Position numbers and translations under genes: made by a program. Source: an uncultured Pseudohongiella sp. (GTDB taxonomy: Bacteria; Pseudomonadota; Gammaproteobacteria; Pseudomonadales; Pseudohongiellaceae). From it: a DNA stretch of 64,000 nt. Each line of letters begins with the position of its first letter. The stretch's first letter is position 1. Under the pieces are notes generated by a model. It had not been told where the DNA came from. It ran no database searches and saw only the letters and a program-made list of their open reading frames with translations. The stretch covers positions 2,460,577-2,524,576 of the forward strand of contig OX638323.1 in assembly GCA_951812715.1 (NCBI GenBank), in the 5' to 3' direction. Shown piece by piece: positions 8,244 through 17,168 of the stretch.

Positions 8244-10595
8244 ATGCGCCAAAAATTCTTCTGGACAGCCAGATTCTGCTTCGCCGGCTTGATCGGCCTA
8301 ACTGCCGCCTGCGCTCCCGATCAGCCACCCCAACTCGAGATCGGGACGGCCAGCGAAGCTGAATACCAGCGCGCGGAACGGATGCTCGGTCCCAATACCG
8401 CGCCCTTGCTTGCCGGTCACATCGCGGCGCATTACTGGCAGGAAAACGATCAGCTCGTCTATCGCCGCTTCGACCTTGGCGTGCAGAGCTATTTCCTGTT
8501 CGATCCGGCGAGCGGAGAGCGGCGTGAATTGATCGACAACGAGCGCCTCGCGGCGGCGCTGGCGGACTTGCTGGAGCGGGAAGTCGACTCCGATGGACTG
8601 ATGCTGACCGGTATCCGCCTGGCGCAAGACGGCAGCCAGGTGAGGTTCAACTACGGCGGCCGGCGCTATGTGCTGGCGATGGAAGAGGATTACGCGCCGC
8701 GGCAACTCGAACGCAGTCCTGCTAATGAATTCCTGTCCCCCGATGGCAGCCGCGCGGCCTTTATTCGCGATCATAATCTGTGGGTCCGCGATACCGCGAG
8801 CGGTGGGCTGACCCAGTTGACTTTCGACGGCGAAGAGAACTATGGCTACGCCACCGATAATGCCGGCTGGATTCGCAGTGACGGCCCCGTGCTCAAGTGG
8901 TCGCCGGATTCGACGAAGATCGCCACCTTCCGCCATGACGGCCGCGAAGTCGGTGACTTCGTGCTTTGGGATACCCGGGTCGGACGCCCTGAATTCGACA
9001 TCTGGAAGTATCCACTCCCCGGCGACGAACATATTTTCATGATCGAGCGACTGGTCATTCACCTTGAGCCCGAGCCCCGTCTCATTTTCCTCGACATGCC
9101 GCCCGACTCGCATCGCTCGACCACCAGCGATCACATCGCCGGCGACGGGAGCGTATTCCTGGATGTGCAATGGAGCGCCGACAGCGAACGGCTCGCCTTC
9201 ATTTCCTCATCCCGCGATCACAAGGTGGCGCAACTGCGCGTGGCCGACATCCATGACGGCAGCGTGCGCGACATCTATCGTGAAGAGGCCGAAACGCATT
9301 ACATGGCCGGTTTCATCGATGAGAACTGGCAGGTGCTGCACGACCGCGGCGAATTCATCTGGTTCTCCGAACAGGACAACTGGGGTCATCTGTACTTGCA
9401 CGACCTGGACAGCGGCGAACTGAAACATCGCATTACCGAAGGCGACTGGCTGGTACTGGACATCCAGCAGGTTGATCCCGAATCCGGACAGATCTGGTTG
9501 TTGGCATCGAATGTCGCGGGCAGCGATCCATACTTCTACTACCTGTATCGTACAAGCCTGGACGGCGGGGCTCCCGAACTGCTGACGCCCGAATCCGCCC
9601 ATCACGCGATAAGCTGGTCGAACTCCGGCGAGTATTTTCTCGACACCTATTCGACTCCGGATACGCCGCCGGTTTCGGTCGTGCGCGGTCGCGACGGAGA
9701 ATTGCTTGCAACGCTGGAACAGACCGACATTTCGAGCCTGCGCGAGGCTGGCTGGAATCCCCCGGTACCATTTGTGGTCAAGGCCCGAGATCAGATTACG
9801 GACTTGCATGGGCTGATGTACCTGCCATCCGATCTGGATGAATCGAGGCAATACCCGATTCTCAACTATCTGTATCCGGGGCCTTTGGGTTCCAGCGTCG
9901 GCAGCCGCCGCTTCGCGCCTTCGCGGGGCGACAAGCAGGCCTTGGCCGAACTCGGTTTTATCGTCGTTGAAGTCGACGCCATGGGCACGCCCGGCCGCTC
10001 CAAATCTTTCCACGATATTTATTACGGCAACATGGGCGACAACGGCCTGCCCGACCAGGTGCTGATGGTTCAGCAACTTGCCGAACGGCATCCATGGATG
10101 GATCTGGACAGGGTCGGCATTTGGGGTCATTCCGGCGGCGGCAACGCCTCTACCGCCGGTATCCTGCGCTATCCGGATTTCTACAAGGTCGCCGTGTCCA
10201 GCGCCGGCAACCACGACAGCCGCAGCTACGAGGACGACTGGGCCGAACGCTGGCAGGGACTGCTGGAATACAGTGGCGAGATCGACCCGGTACAAGGCAT
10301 GGCGATTTCCAACTACGACAACCAGGCCAACCAGTTACTGGCGGAGAATCTGCAAGGCAAGTTGCTGCTGGCTCATGGCCTGATGGATCCCAATGTGCAT
10401 CCGTCAATCACCATGCTCTTGGTCGAAGCCCTGATCCGGGCGGAAAAGGATTTCGATCTCATCGTGTTGCCCAATCGCGGCCACAGTTTCCTCAACTCGC
10501 GCTATTTCATGAAGCGCCGCTGGGATTACTTCATCGAGCATTTGCAACAGCGCCAGCCCAACGAACAGTTCCGCTTCGGCGACAACATTCGCTGA
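8244..10595 (+). CDS. S9 family (DPP IV-like) prolyl peptidase, lipoprotein
   Basis: 783 residues from the ATG at 8244 (GTG at 8241 is the alternative). A lipoprotein signal with lipobox LTAAC (Cys near residue 23) indicates membrane anchoring in the envelope. A beta-propeller region (about residues 60-520) with repeated SPDG-like blades precedes an alpha/beta-hydrolase domain. The triad is visible: Ser near 630 in WGHSGGGNAS, Asp near 714 in HGLMDPNVH and His near 748 in PNRGHSF. Most DPP IV relatives have GWSYGG at the nucleophile, so GHSGGG is a variant. Likely role: removal of N-terminal dipeptides from imported or periplasmic peptides. It follows purC by only 8 bp. Confidence 0.88.
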   Translation: MRQKFFWTARFCFAGLIGLTAACAPDQPPQLEIGTASEAEYQRAERMLGPNTAPLLAGHIAAHYWQENDQLVYRRFDLGVQSYFLFDPASGERRELIDNERLAAALADLLEREVDSDGLMLTGIRLAQDGSQVRFNYGGRRYVLAMEEDYAPRQLERSPANEFLSPDGSRAAFIRDHNLWVRDTASGGLTQLTFDGEENYGYATDNAGWIRSDGPVLKWSPDSTKIATFRHDGREVGDFVLWDTRVGRPEFDIWKYPLPGDEHIFMIERLVIHLEPEPRLIFLDMPPDSHRSTTSDHIAGDGSVFLDVQWSADSERLAFISSSRDHKVAQLRVADIHDGSVRDIYREEAETHYMAGFIDENWQVLHDRGEFIWFSEQDNWGHLYLHDLDSGELKHRITEGDWLVLDIQQVDPESGQIWLLASNVAGSDPYFYYLYRTSLDGGAPELLTPESAHHAISWSNSGEYFLDTYSTPDTPPVSVVRGRDGELLATLEQTDISSLREAGWNPPVPFVVKARDQITDLHGLMYLPSDLDESRQYPILNYLYPGPLGSSVGSRRFAPSRGDKQALAELGFIVVEVDAMGTPGRSKSFHDIYYGNMGDNGLPDQVLMVQQLAERHPWMDLDRVGIWGHSGGGNASTAGILRYPDFYKVAVSSAGNHDSRSYEDDWAERWQGLLEYSGEIDPVQGMAISNYDNQANQLLAENLQGKLLLAHGLMDPNVHPSITMLLVEALIRAEKDFDLIVLPNRGHSFLNSRYFMKRRWDYFIEHLQQRQPNEQFRFGDNIR

Positions 10596-10896
10596 AGCCA
10601 AGGAAGCAGATGTCTGTTGCCATGGCGTTCTTTGGCTACTTGATCGGATATTCGAGCACGGCATCACAAGTAGCCAGGAATTGCACGAGGGTCTTGCCGG
10701 AATCGCTGCACATCCGCGCTGTCGATTGCCGGAATCGGAAATCCGCGAACGGCTTCAACGCAATTCCGAAGCCAGTTGATCTTCGCTTGGGAAATCCCGC
10801 GGCAGGGACCTTCCTTGGCTGATCGTATTTGCCTCTTTCCCGGCCGCTGCTTTAAGCTGTGCCCCTTTGCTTTGTCTCGAACCGCGGGTCCGAACC
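10596..10896. other. Intergenic stretch with no supported gene
   Basis: About 300 bp. On the minus strand one frame ends VQFLATCDAVLEYPIK followed by a stop at 10636, which reads like a C-terminal fragment. It has no start codon in a good context and no family I know. No promoter or terminator stands out. Confidence 0.35.
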
Positions 10897-11910
10897 ATGT
10901 TAACTGTAGTTTTTCGCCGGCTGGCCCCGCTGGCTTTGACCTTACTTACCGGCGCCGTGTTCGCCCAGGACGCGCAAGAGTTTAAGCATCCGCGCACAGA
11001 ATGGGGTGTGCCCGACGTGCAGGGGGTGTGGAGTTTCAAGACCCGCACCACGCTTGAACGGCCGGAAATCTATGCGGGCGAGCTGGAAATCGACGAAGCC
11101 ACCATGCTCGGAAAAATGGTTTCAACGCCGGATTACATCGCCGCGCTTGAGGCCACCGGCGCCGAAGCGCCGGGTCCGCATAACGTCGGCGGCTACAACG
11201 GCTGGTGGATCACGCCGGGCGATGCCCTGGCGCGGATGAACGGCATGTTTCGCACTTCGGTCATCGTCGATCCGCCCGACGGCCAGATTCCCTGGAACGA
11301 GAACGGCCAGGAAGAGCGCCGCGCCCAGCGTAATCAGTTTCCCCCTGGGCTTGATAATGAGGAGCTCGGCGAAAGCGATGGCCCGGAAGGCCGCACGCTA
11401 TCCGACCGCTGTCTGATGAGTTTTGCTTCCACCGCGCCTTTTCTCGGCAGCCTGTACAACAATCACATGCAGATCGTGCAGTCGCCGACCCATGTCGTGC
11501 TGCTGGCGGAGATGGTGCACAACGCGCGTATCGTGCGCATCGGCCAGGAATTCCGTGATCTGCCCTTCGAGCAATGGCTGGGAGATTCCATCGGCTACTA
11601 CGAGGACGATTCCCTGGTCGTCGTAACCCGCGACTTCCATCCCTGGCAAGTTGCGAAGGAGCGCCTGACCTCGCGTGAAATGACGCTTACCGAACGCTTT
11701 ACCCGAGTCGCGGACGGCAAGATGCATTATGCATTCGAGATCGACGACCCGGACCTGTACAGCCAACCCTGGCGTGGCGAGTTACCCATGTATACCGGGG
11801 AACTGTACGAATACGCCTGCCACGAAGGCAACTATGCGCTGCCGGCGATACTGGCCGGCGCGCGTACGCTCGAGGTAGATTCTTCCGCACCCTTGGCAGC
11901 CGAACAATAG
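10897..11910 (+). CDS. Exported protein of unknown function, paralogue 1 of 3
   Basis: 337 residues with a signal peptide (PLALTLLTGAVFAQD). It is clearly homologous to the products at 20432 and 35273. Shared blocks, in order, are VPDVQGVWS, NVGGYNGWW, RTSVIVDPPDGQIP, an RCLMSF block, YNNHMQIVQ, EMVHNARIVRI, WLGDSIGYYE, a D/N-FHP block and EYACHEGNYALPAILAGAR. I do not recognise a named family or a catalytic motif. The conserved Cys-His in YACHEGNYA and the two Arg/Asp-rich blocks would be the first places to look for a site. The ATG at 10897 is chosen because it starts the signal peptide; no strong ribosome site precedes it. Confidence 0.85.
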   Translation: MLTVVFRRLAPLALTLLTGAVFAQDAQEFKHPRTEWGVPDVQGVWSFKTRTTLERPEIYAGELEIDEATMLGKMVSTPDYIAALEATGAEAPGPHNVGGYNGWWITPGDALARMNGMFRTSVIVDPPDGQIPWNENGQEERRAQRNQFPPGLDNEELGESDGPEGRTLSDRCLMSFASTAPFLGSLYNNHMQIVQSPTHVVLLAEMVHNARIVRIGQEFRDLPFEQWLGDSIGYYEDDSLVVVTRDFHPWQVAKERLTSREMTLTERFTRVADGKMHYAFEIDDPDLYSQPWRGELPMYTGELYEYACHEGNYALPAILAGARTLEVDSSAPLAAEQ

Positions 11911-11950
11911 ACGTTCATCCACCAATTGGTCCAGGCGCAAGCTGACCGCC

Positions 11951-13360
11951 ATGGCAAGCATCGAATGGGCGCTGGGCGCCTTTGCCGATTTCATGTGGGG
12001 CCCGCAACTGGTGGTGTTGCTGGTTGGCGGCGGGCTGTTTTTCATGATTCATTCGCGGCTGCGGCAGTTTCGCTACATGAAACATGCCGTGGATCTGCTG
12101 CTCGGCCGCTACGATTCGGGCGATGCCGCCGGCGACATCAGTCACTTCCGCGCGCTGGCCACGGCTCTGGCCGGCACCATCGGACTTGGCAATATAACCA
12201 GCGTAGCCTTGGCGATCACGCTCGGCGGTCCGGGCGCCGTGTTCTGGATGTGGGTGACCGCCGTGGTCGGCACCTCGACCAAGTTCTATACCGCAAGCCT
12301 GGCTGTCATGTATCGCGGCCAAGACGACAAGGGCAAGCTGCAAGGCGGTCCCATGTATGTCATCCGCGAAGCCCTGGGCAGGAAATGGATGCCGCTCGCC
12401 GGGCTGTTCGCGGTGGCGGGCATGTTCGGCACCTTGCCGGTGTTCCAGATCAATCAACTCGTGCAGATCGTGCGCGACGTGATCGGGATTCCCGCGGGCC
12501 TGGCCAGCGCCGACGATCATTTCGGCTTCGATCTCGTCCTGGGTTTGCTGCTTGCGGCCGGAATGTTTGCGATCATCATCGGCAAGATCCAGCGCATTTC
12601 GGCCTGGACCGCCCGGCTGGTGCCTTTGATGGTACTGTTCTATTTCGTGATCACCGGCTGGCTGTTGTTCCGCTACGCGGCGCAGATTCCGGCCACCTTC
12701 GCCCTGATCTTCCGCGATGCCTTCAGCGGCGAGGCGGTGGCCGGCGGCGCCATCGGCGCGGTGATCCTGATCGGCGTGCAGCGGGGCGTTTTTTCCAATG
12801 AAGCCGGGCTGGGAACCGAGTCCCTGGCCCACGGCGCGGCGAAAACCAGCGAGCCCGTGCGCGAAGGTCTGGTGGCCATGCTCGGGCCGATGATAGACAC
12901 CCTTATCGTCTGCACCTGCACGGCGCTGGCGATACTCGTCACCGGCGTCTGGCAGGAAGACGCCGTCGGCGTGACTCTTACTTCGCTGGCGTACGAGCAG
13001 GCCTTCCCCGGCTTTGGTTCCTGGCTGGTGCTGCTCATGGTCGTGGTGCTTGGCGCGACTACGGTGCTTACCTATTCCTACTACGGCGGCAAATGCATGG
13101 CCTTTCTGTTCGGTACCGAACGGGAGAAATATTACGTCTGGGCCTATGTGGCCCTGATCACCGTGGGCGCGGTGGCTTCACTGGAAGCCGTGGTCAGCCT
13201 GTTCGACGGCGCCTATGCCACCATGGCCATTCCGACCATGCTTTCCACTCTGGTGCTGGCGCCGCGGGTGCGGGCCGCGGCGAAAGATTATTTCGCGCGG
13301 CTCGACGGCGGAAAATTCGGCAAGCAGGAAATCGCCCGCAAAGATTCAAGGAAGCGCTGA
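11951..13360 (+). CDS. Sodium:alanine symporter family (AGCS) amino acid transporter
   Basis: 469 residues with about ten hydrophobic segments, an inner-membrane sodium-coupled importer of alanine/glycine-type substrates. Family hallmarks are GLGNITSVALAITLGGPG, FWMWVTAVVGTSTKFY, LQGGPMYVI and VFSNEAGLGTESLAHGAA. Length matches the family. It follows the exported unknown protein by 40 bp and may be cotranscribed. Substrate cannot be set from sequence. Confidence 0.92.
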   Translation: MASIEWALGAFADFMWGPQLVVLLVGGGLFFMIHSRLRQFRYMKHAVDLLLGRYDSGDAAGDISHFRALATALAGTIGLGNITSVALAITLGGPGAVFWMWVTAVVGTSTKFYTASLAVMYRGQDDKGKLQGGPMYVIREALGRKWMPLAGLFAVAGMFGTLPVFQINQLVQIVRDVIGIPAGLASADDHFGFDLVLGLLLAAGMFAIIIGKIQRISAWTARLVPLMVLFYFVITGWLLFRYAAQIPATFALIFRDAFSGEAVAGGAIGAVILIGVQRGVFSNEAGLGTESLAHGAAKTSEPVREGLVAMLGPMIDTLIVCTCTALAILVTGVWQEDAVGVTLTSLAYEQAFPGFGSWLVLLMVVVLGATTVLTYSYYGGKCMAFLFGTEREKYYVWAYVALITVGAVASLEAVVSLFDGAYATMAIPTMLSTLVLAPRVRAAAKDYFARLDGGKFGKQEIARKDSRKR

Positions 13361-13504
13361 TTCGTCAGAGCTTCCACCCGGCCCAGGGAAGCCGCCGCCG
13401 GATCCGCTGACGGCGTTCGTTCAAGGCCGATGCGGAGGCGGTTGCCGGATAGCGGCGGCGCGGTCTTGCGCTCAAGTCGCCACGCTCCCTGCGTGCAAGG
13501 CCGA

Positions 13505-13543
13505 AGGGGATATTTCTGCTTTGGAGAAAAGGGGACATTTCTG
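13505..13543. repeat. Direct repeat AGGGGA(T/C)ATTTCTG
   Basis: Two 14-base copies at 13505-13518 and 13530-13543 differ at one base. GGGGACATTTCTGAATTGC-type motifs are often left at the edges of insertion sequences or repeat elements, but no transposase is near. The rest of 13361-13650 holds no gene I can support. Confidence 0.45.
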
Positions 13544-13650
13544 AATTGCTTTGACATTCGCTGGCGCAGCCACTGCATCCGGCGGCAAAACAGGATTACG
13601 CTGTTGTTTTGCGTAGCTGAACGATTCCAGGATTGAATTATTCGGCAAAA

Positions 13651-13998
13651 CTAGTGAATCGCCTGATGGGTTTCCCTGGCGCTTTCCTCGCTCGCGCCCA
13701 GTACGGATTCCTCGTTCTGTGAAACATAACTTCTGGTAGTAATGGGACTGCGCAACAGCGGCCCCAGTTTGCCGACGAATTTCTCCATGTGGTCGGTTTC
13801 GTAATGACCTTGCAGGCTGTCGGCATCGTCCCATTCCTGTAGCAGCAAGACCTCGCCGGGATCGGCAATTCCCTGGAAGTAGCGGTAATGCCGGCAGCCG
13901 TGTTCGTGCCGGCACAGGCGCATCATTTCCCGCATCAACTCGAGGGCTTCGTCGACTTTATCCGGATGCAGATCGAAAGTGCTTTGCAGGATGATCAT
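13651..13998 (-). CDS. Antibiotic-biosynthesis-monooxygenase-fold protein (quinol monooxygenase-like)
   Basis: 115 residues. The small ferredoxin-like ABM domain is seen from residues 1-95: MIILQSTFDLHPDK, then HEHGCRHYRYFQ, LLLQEWDDADSLQGHYETDH and a final RSYV strand. YgiN-type relatives act on quinols or as small monooxygenases; others only bind ligands. Divergent or convergent neighbours give no pathway link, though it lies at the edge of a CoA-dependent catabolic cluster. The last 20 residues (SQNEESVLGASEESARE) are low complexity. Confidence 0.8.
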   Translation of the reverse strand: MIILQSTFDLHPDKVDEALELMREMMRLCRHEHGCRHYRYFQGIADPGEVLLLQEWDDADSLQGHYETDHMEKFVGKLGPLLRSPITTRSYVSQNEESVLGASEESARETHQAIH

Positions 13999-14126
13999 GG
14001 CGTCACTCCTTGGCCGAATCCCGTACTCTGCCGCTGAGACAATAGAGCAGTTGTCAAGTTATACATCGGCCTTTCCCGCTTGCGCAAGACCGTTGCCCGC
14101 ATATCTCACGAAGTAACATAAGAACT

Positions 14127-15017
14127 TCAGCAATCTTCGGCTTCGTCCCACCAGGGATAGAACCGCGGCATATCGGAGGATGCCTTATCGTCGAATCGCG
14201 GCGGGCGCTTCTCCCGGAAGGCCTGAACGCCTTCCTTGCCGCTGGTGCGGCTCTGATAGTAAATCGCCAGGGATTCGACCTCGTGCGCCGCGCGCGGATG
14301 GGGCAGGCAAACGTTTCGATACATCATCTGCCGCGCCAGCGCGACGGAGACCTGGCTGTGCCGGCCGATGCGCCCGGCCAGATCGTACGCTTGTTCGAGC
14401 ACCTTCTTGCTCTTGACCCGGTAGGTGACAAACCCCCGCTTCTTCAGTTCCTTTGCGTTTATCAGATCGGCGCGGTAGATCCATTCCAGCGCGGTCGCCA
14501 TGTTGACGATGCGCGGCAGAAACCAGGTCGAGCACGCCTCCGGCGTGATGCCGATACGATTGAAAACGAATCCCAGCATGGCGTCTTTCGAGATAACGCG
14601 CACATCCATGGCGCAGGTCATGGTGGCGCCGATGCCCACGGCATGGCCGTTGATGGCGGCGATGACCGGCTTCTTGCAGCGAAAGATGGCGAGCGCAAGC
14701 AGCCCACCGAGATCGCGCACGCCCTGTTCGATCTCCGGGTCGCGCGGGCGTTGGCGCAGATCGCTGATGTCGGGCTCGTACGCTTCGTTCAGACCGAAGA
14801 CATTGCCCTCGCCGGACAAGTCCATGCCGGCGCAGAAGGCCCGGCCGGCGCCGGTGACGACGATGGCGCTGACGTCGTCGTCAGCGCTGGCGCGATCGAA
14901 GGCCTCGATCAGTTCATGGCCCATTTGCACCGTGAAAGCGTTGAGCTTGTCGGGCCGGTTCAGGGTCAGGCCGAGAATCGAGTCCTTCACTTCATAAATA
15001 ATGGTCTGGTAAGACAC
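14127..15017 (-). CDS. Enoyl-CoA hydratase/isomerase family protein
   Basis: 296 residues, a crotonase-fold enzyme with an extended C-terminal helix. The oxyanion-hole segments are FCAGMDLSG (about residue 65) and GHAVGIGATM (about 125), and a Glu is present in GITPEACSTWF at the position of one catalytic Glu of hydratases. A 25-residue insertion after the first segment (VFGLNEAYEPDISDLRQRP) is like subfamilies acting on bulky acyl groups. Expected role: hydration of a 2-enoyl-CoA in beta-oxidation of a non-standard acid. The CoA-transferase/racemase gene lies next to it in the same direction, 184 bp upstream. Confidence 0.88.
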   Translation of the reverse strand: MSYQTIIYEVKDSILGLTLNRPDKLNAFTVQMGHELIEAFDRASADDDVSAIVVTGAGRAFCAGMDLSGEGNVFGLNEAYEPDISDLRQRPRDPEIEQGVRDLGGLLALAIFRCKKPVIAAINGHAVGIGATMTCAMDVRVISKDAMLGFVFNRIGITPEACSTWFLPRIVNMATALEWIYRADLINAKELKKRGFVTYRVKSKKVLEQAYDLAGRIGRHSQVSVALARQMMYRNVCLPHPRAAHEVESLAIYYQSRTSGKEGVQAFREKRPPRFDDKASSDMPRFYPWWDEAEDC

Positions 15018-15058
15018 GGACGCTTCTCTCCAGATTTAATCGCGGATGCTCTGCGTTC

Positions 15059-15151
15059 GGGTGAAGATCCCCCGCTGCAGTCGCGGAGCATAGCTCCGCG
15101 CCGGTGCGGCTGCGCGCGAGGCTCGCGTTTCGCAAATGCTTGTCTTCACCC
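15059..15151. repeat. Diverged copy of the dispersed palindromic repeat
   Basis: Perfect 9-bp outer arms GGGTGAAGA (15059-15067) and TCTTCACCC (15143-15151) enclose a perfect internal hairpin CGCGGAGC-ATA-GCTCCGCG (15082-15100). The stretch GGCTGCGCGCGAGGC onward, TTCGCAAATGCTTGTC, lines up with the repeat at 23325-23416, so I take it as a distant member of the same family without the CTCGAC ends. It lies between the enoyl-CoA hydratase and the racemase gene. Confidence 0.6.
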
Positions 15152-15201
15152 GCTTCGCCGTGCGCGGAATGACAGTTGACTGGAACTAGCTGAATTATCC
15201 A

Positions 15202-16329
15202 TCAAATTGCGTTGGCCGCTTTCAATTGCGCGATGTGCTCGCTCTCGAATCCCCAGTCGGCGAGCACTTGCTCGCTATGTTCCCCCACCAGGGCGGCCGG
15301 TGACTGGATTTCGCCCTGGGTGCGGCTGAACCGCGGCGCCGGGGCAGGTTGCACTACGCCTTCGAAGTCGACGAACGTTTCCCTGACCTTATTGTGCGGG
15401 TGATCGGGCGCTTCCGCCAAATCGAGTACGGGAGCAAAACAGACATCGGTCCCCTCCATCAGTTCACACCATTGCTCGCGAGTGCGCGCGCGAAAGATCG
15501 CGGCAAGTTTTTCCCGCCGCGCCGGCCAACTCTGCTGGTCATATTGCTGTTTGAACCCGGGATCCTCGATGCCTGTTTTTTCGAGCAACAAGGCATAGAA
15601 CTGGGGTTCGAGCGAACCGACGGAAATATACTTGCCATCGGCGCATTCATAGCTGCCATAGAAAGGCGCGCCGCCGTCGAGGCGGTTGCTATTGCGCTCA
15701 GTGGTCCACATGCCCATGGCCATGAGGCCGTAGAATGGGCTCAGCAGGCTCGCCGTGCCGTCGGTCATGGCGGCGTCGATGACTTGGCCGCGGCCGGATT
15801 GATTGCGTTCCAACAATGCCGCGAGCAGACCACAAAGCAGATACATGGCGCCGCCGCCGAAATCGCCGATCAGGTTCAGGGGCGGCGCCGGTGGACGGTC
15901 CGCATAGCCCATGGCGCCAAGCGCGCCGCCGATGGATATGTAATTGATGTCATGGCCGGCGGCTTGCGACAGGGGACCAGTCTGGCCCCAACCGGTCATG
16001 CGTCCGTAAACCAGCCGCGGATTTCGTTCCAGACAGACTTCAGGCCCCAGTCCAAGCCGCTCCATCACGCCCGGCCGAAAACCTTCGATCAGCGCGTCGG
16101 CCCGGCCAATCATTGCCAGCGTGGTTTCCATCCCGGCGGTGGATTTCAAATCCAGCGCCAGCGATCTGCGCCCTCGTGACAGTACGTTGGCCCGGTCGCC
16201 CGCGCCCTTGAAATTCAGGCGATCGATTCGGATCACTTCCGCGCCGAGGTCGGAAAGCATCATGGCGCAGAACGGGCCCGGCCCGAGGCCAGCCAACTCA
16301 ATAACACGAATTCCCGCAAGCGGCCCCAT
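15202..16329 (-). CDS. Family III CoA-transferase (alpha-methylacyl-CoA racemase type)
   Basis: 375 residues. The N-terminus [20 protein letters not shown] and [11 protein letters not shown] are diagnostic of the CaiB/BaiF fold, and [11 protein letters not shown] plus GHDINYI match alpha-methylacyl-CoA racemases more than formyl-CoA transferases. Racemases of this group convert (2R)- to (2S)-methylacyl-CoA so that branched chains, including sterol or isoprenoid side chains, can enter beta-oxidation. That fits the neighbouring hydratase, SDR, thiolase and acyl-CoA dehydrogenase. The exact substrate cannot be inferred. Confidence 0.87.
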   Translation of the reverse strand: MGPLAGIRVIELAGLGPGPFCAMMLSDLGAEVIRIDRLNFKGAGDRANVLSRGRRSLALDLKSTAGMETTLAMIGRADALIEGFRPGVMERLGLGPEVCLERNPRLVYGRMTGWGQTGPLSQAAGHDINYISIGGALGAMGYADRPPAPPLNLIGDFGGGAMYLLCGLLAALLERNQSGRGQVIDAAMTDGTASLLSPFYGLMAMGMWTTERNSNRLDGGAPFYGSYECADGKYISVGSLEPQFYALLLEKTGIEDPGFKQQYDQQSWPARREKLAAIFRARTREQWCELMEGTDVCFAPVLDLAEAPDHPHNKVRETFVDFEGVVQPAPAPRFSRTQGEIQSPAALVGEHSEQVLADWGFESEHIAQLKAANAI

Positions 16330-16347
16330 AACGAACTCCTGTCTGAC

Positions 16348-16722
16348 TCAGTTCAAAATATTGACATCATATTTCGTCATCTTCGAATCCTGGCTGATCA
16401 GCGTCAGAGATTCCGCTGTGGCCTGGGCCACCAGCATTCGATCGAACGGGTCTCGGTGATGCATCGGCAATCCACCATAAACCTTCAAGTGCGCAATCCT
16501 GATCTGTAGCTCTTCAAAGCCAGCCCTGGTGACCGCATCGAAGAACTCTTCCGGCAGTTGCAGTTTTCCGATGGATGTCTTGATAGCGCATTCCCACAAA
16601 GATGCGGTGCTGACATGGATAATGCTATTGGCATCACGAATTGCGGTCCTGGCCGAGTCCGACAACGCGTCCGGTTTGCCAAGCGCCCAGAGCAGGGAGT
16701 GGGTATCCAGCAGGTAGCCCAT
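16348..16722 (-). CDS. PIN-domain toxin (VapC-like)
   Basis: 124 residues. The PIN domain begins MGYLLDTHSLLWAL with the first acidic residue, continues with SLWECAIKTSIGKL, and ends HHRDPFDRMLVAQA and LISQDSKMTKYDV, giving the usual four acidic positions of these RNases. It is in the PIN subgroup that pairs with Phd-type antitoxins, and its start is 5 bp after the stop of such an antitoxin gene. Function is inferred as a translation-blocking RNase neutralised by its partner. Confidence 0.9.
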   Translation of the reverse strand: MGYLLDTHSLLWALGKPDALSDSARTAIRDANSIIHVSTASLWECAIKTSIGKLQLPEEFFDAVTRAGFEELQIRIAHLKVYGGLPMHHRDPFDRMLVAQATAESLTLISQDSKMTKYDVNILN

Positions 16723-16727
16723 TGGCT

Positions 16728-16964
16728 TCAGCGAATGCCCAGGTCGCGGGCGATATCTTCAGGCCACTCGTCAAAATCTTCCGCCAGTCGGATTCTTCCT
16801 TGCAAAAGGCCGAGGCGGCGGTTCGGACTCGCGGGTTCAAAACGCGTGATGCGGACGATGGTGCGCCCCATTCGAGTGATGATGATGTCTTCGCCCAGGC
16901 TGGCGCGTTCCACTACTTCGGAAAACTTCGCCTTGGCTTCACTGAGGGTTAGCACGGTTGACAT
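16728..16964 (-). CDS. Phd/YefM-family antitoxin
   Basis: 78 residues. MSTVLTLSEAKAKFSEVVER and GEDIIITRMGRTIVRI are the typical DNA-binding half of Phd/YefM antitoxins. The C-terminal half (RIRLAEDFDEWPEDIA) is the toxin-wrapping tail. It is first in a two-gene operon with the PIN toxin. Two overlapping palindromes just upstream, overlapping a predicted -10 box, fit autoregulation. Confidence 0.9.
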   Translation of the reverse strand: MSTVLTLSEAKAKFSEVVERASLGEDIIITRMGRTIVRITRFEPASPNRRLGLLQGRIRLAEDFDEWPEDIARDLGIR

Positions 16965-16985
16965 AAGACTCTCTATTGATTATCT

Positions 16986-17034
16986 ACTTGGTCTGACCAA
17001 GTCAGACCATAGCGCAAAGATAGAACTGAAACAA
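16986..17034 (-). promoter_or_regulatory. Promoter and double-palindrome operator of the phd-vapC operon
   Basis: On the minus strand TTGTTT (17029-17034) and TATGGT (17006-17011) are separated by 17 bp. Two perfect palindromes overlap the -10 and run downstream: GGTCTGAC-CAA-GTCAGACC at 16990-17008, and ACTTGGTC-T-GACCAAGT at 16986-17002. Antitoxin binding here would block its own promoter. Boxes are by eye. Confidence 0.65.
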
Positions 17035-17168
17035 GTCTTCAACGAATGATTGGCTGGCGGGCGCCCCCCTCGGATTTGGCGCCGATCGTTTGACGAATTG
17101 TGTCGTCTTGTTGCGGGCAAGGCGATGCACTATGCTTGCAGCCTCGTTCAATCAAGGCGGCTTTCCGA

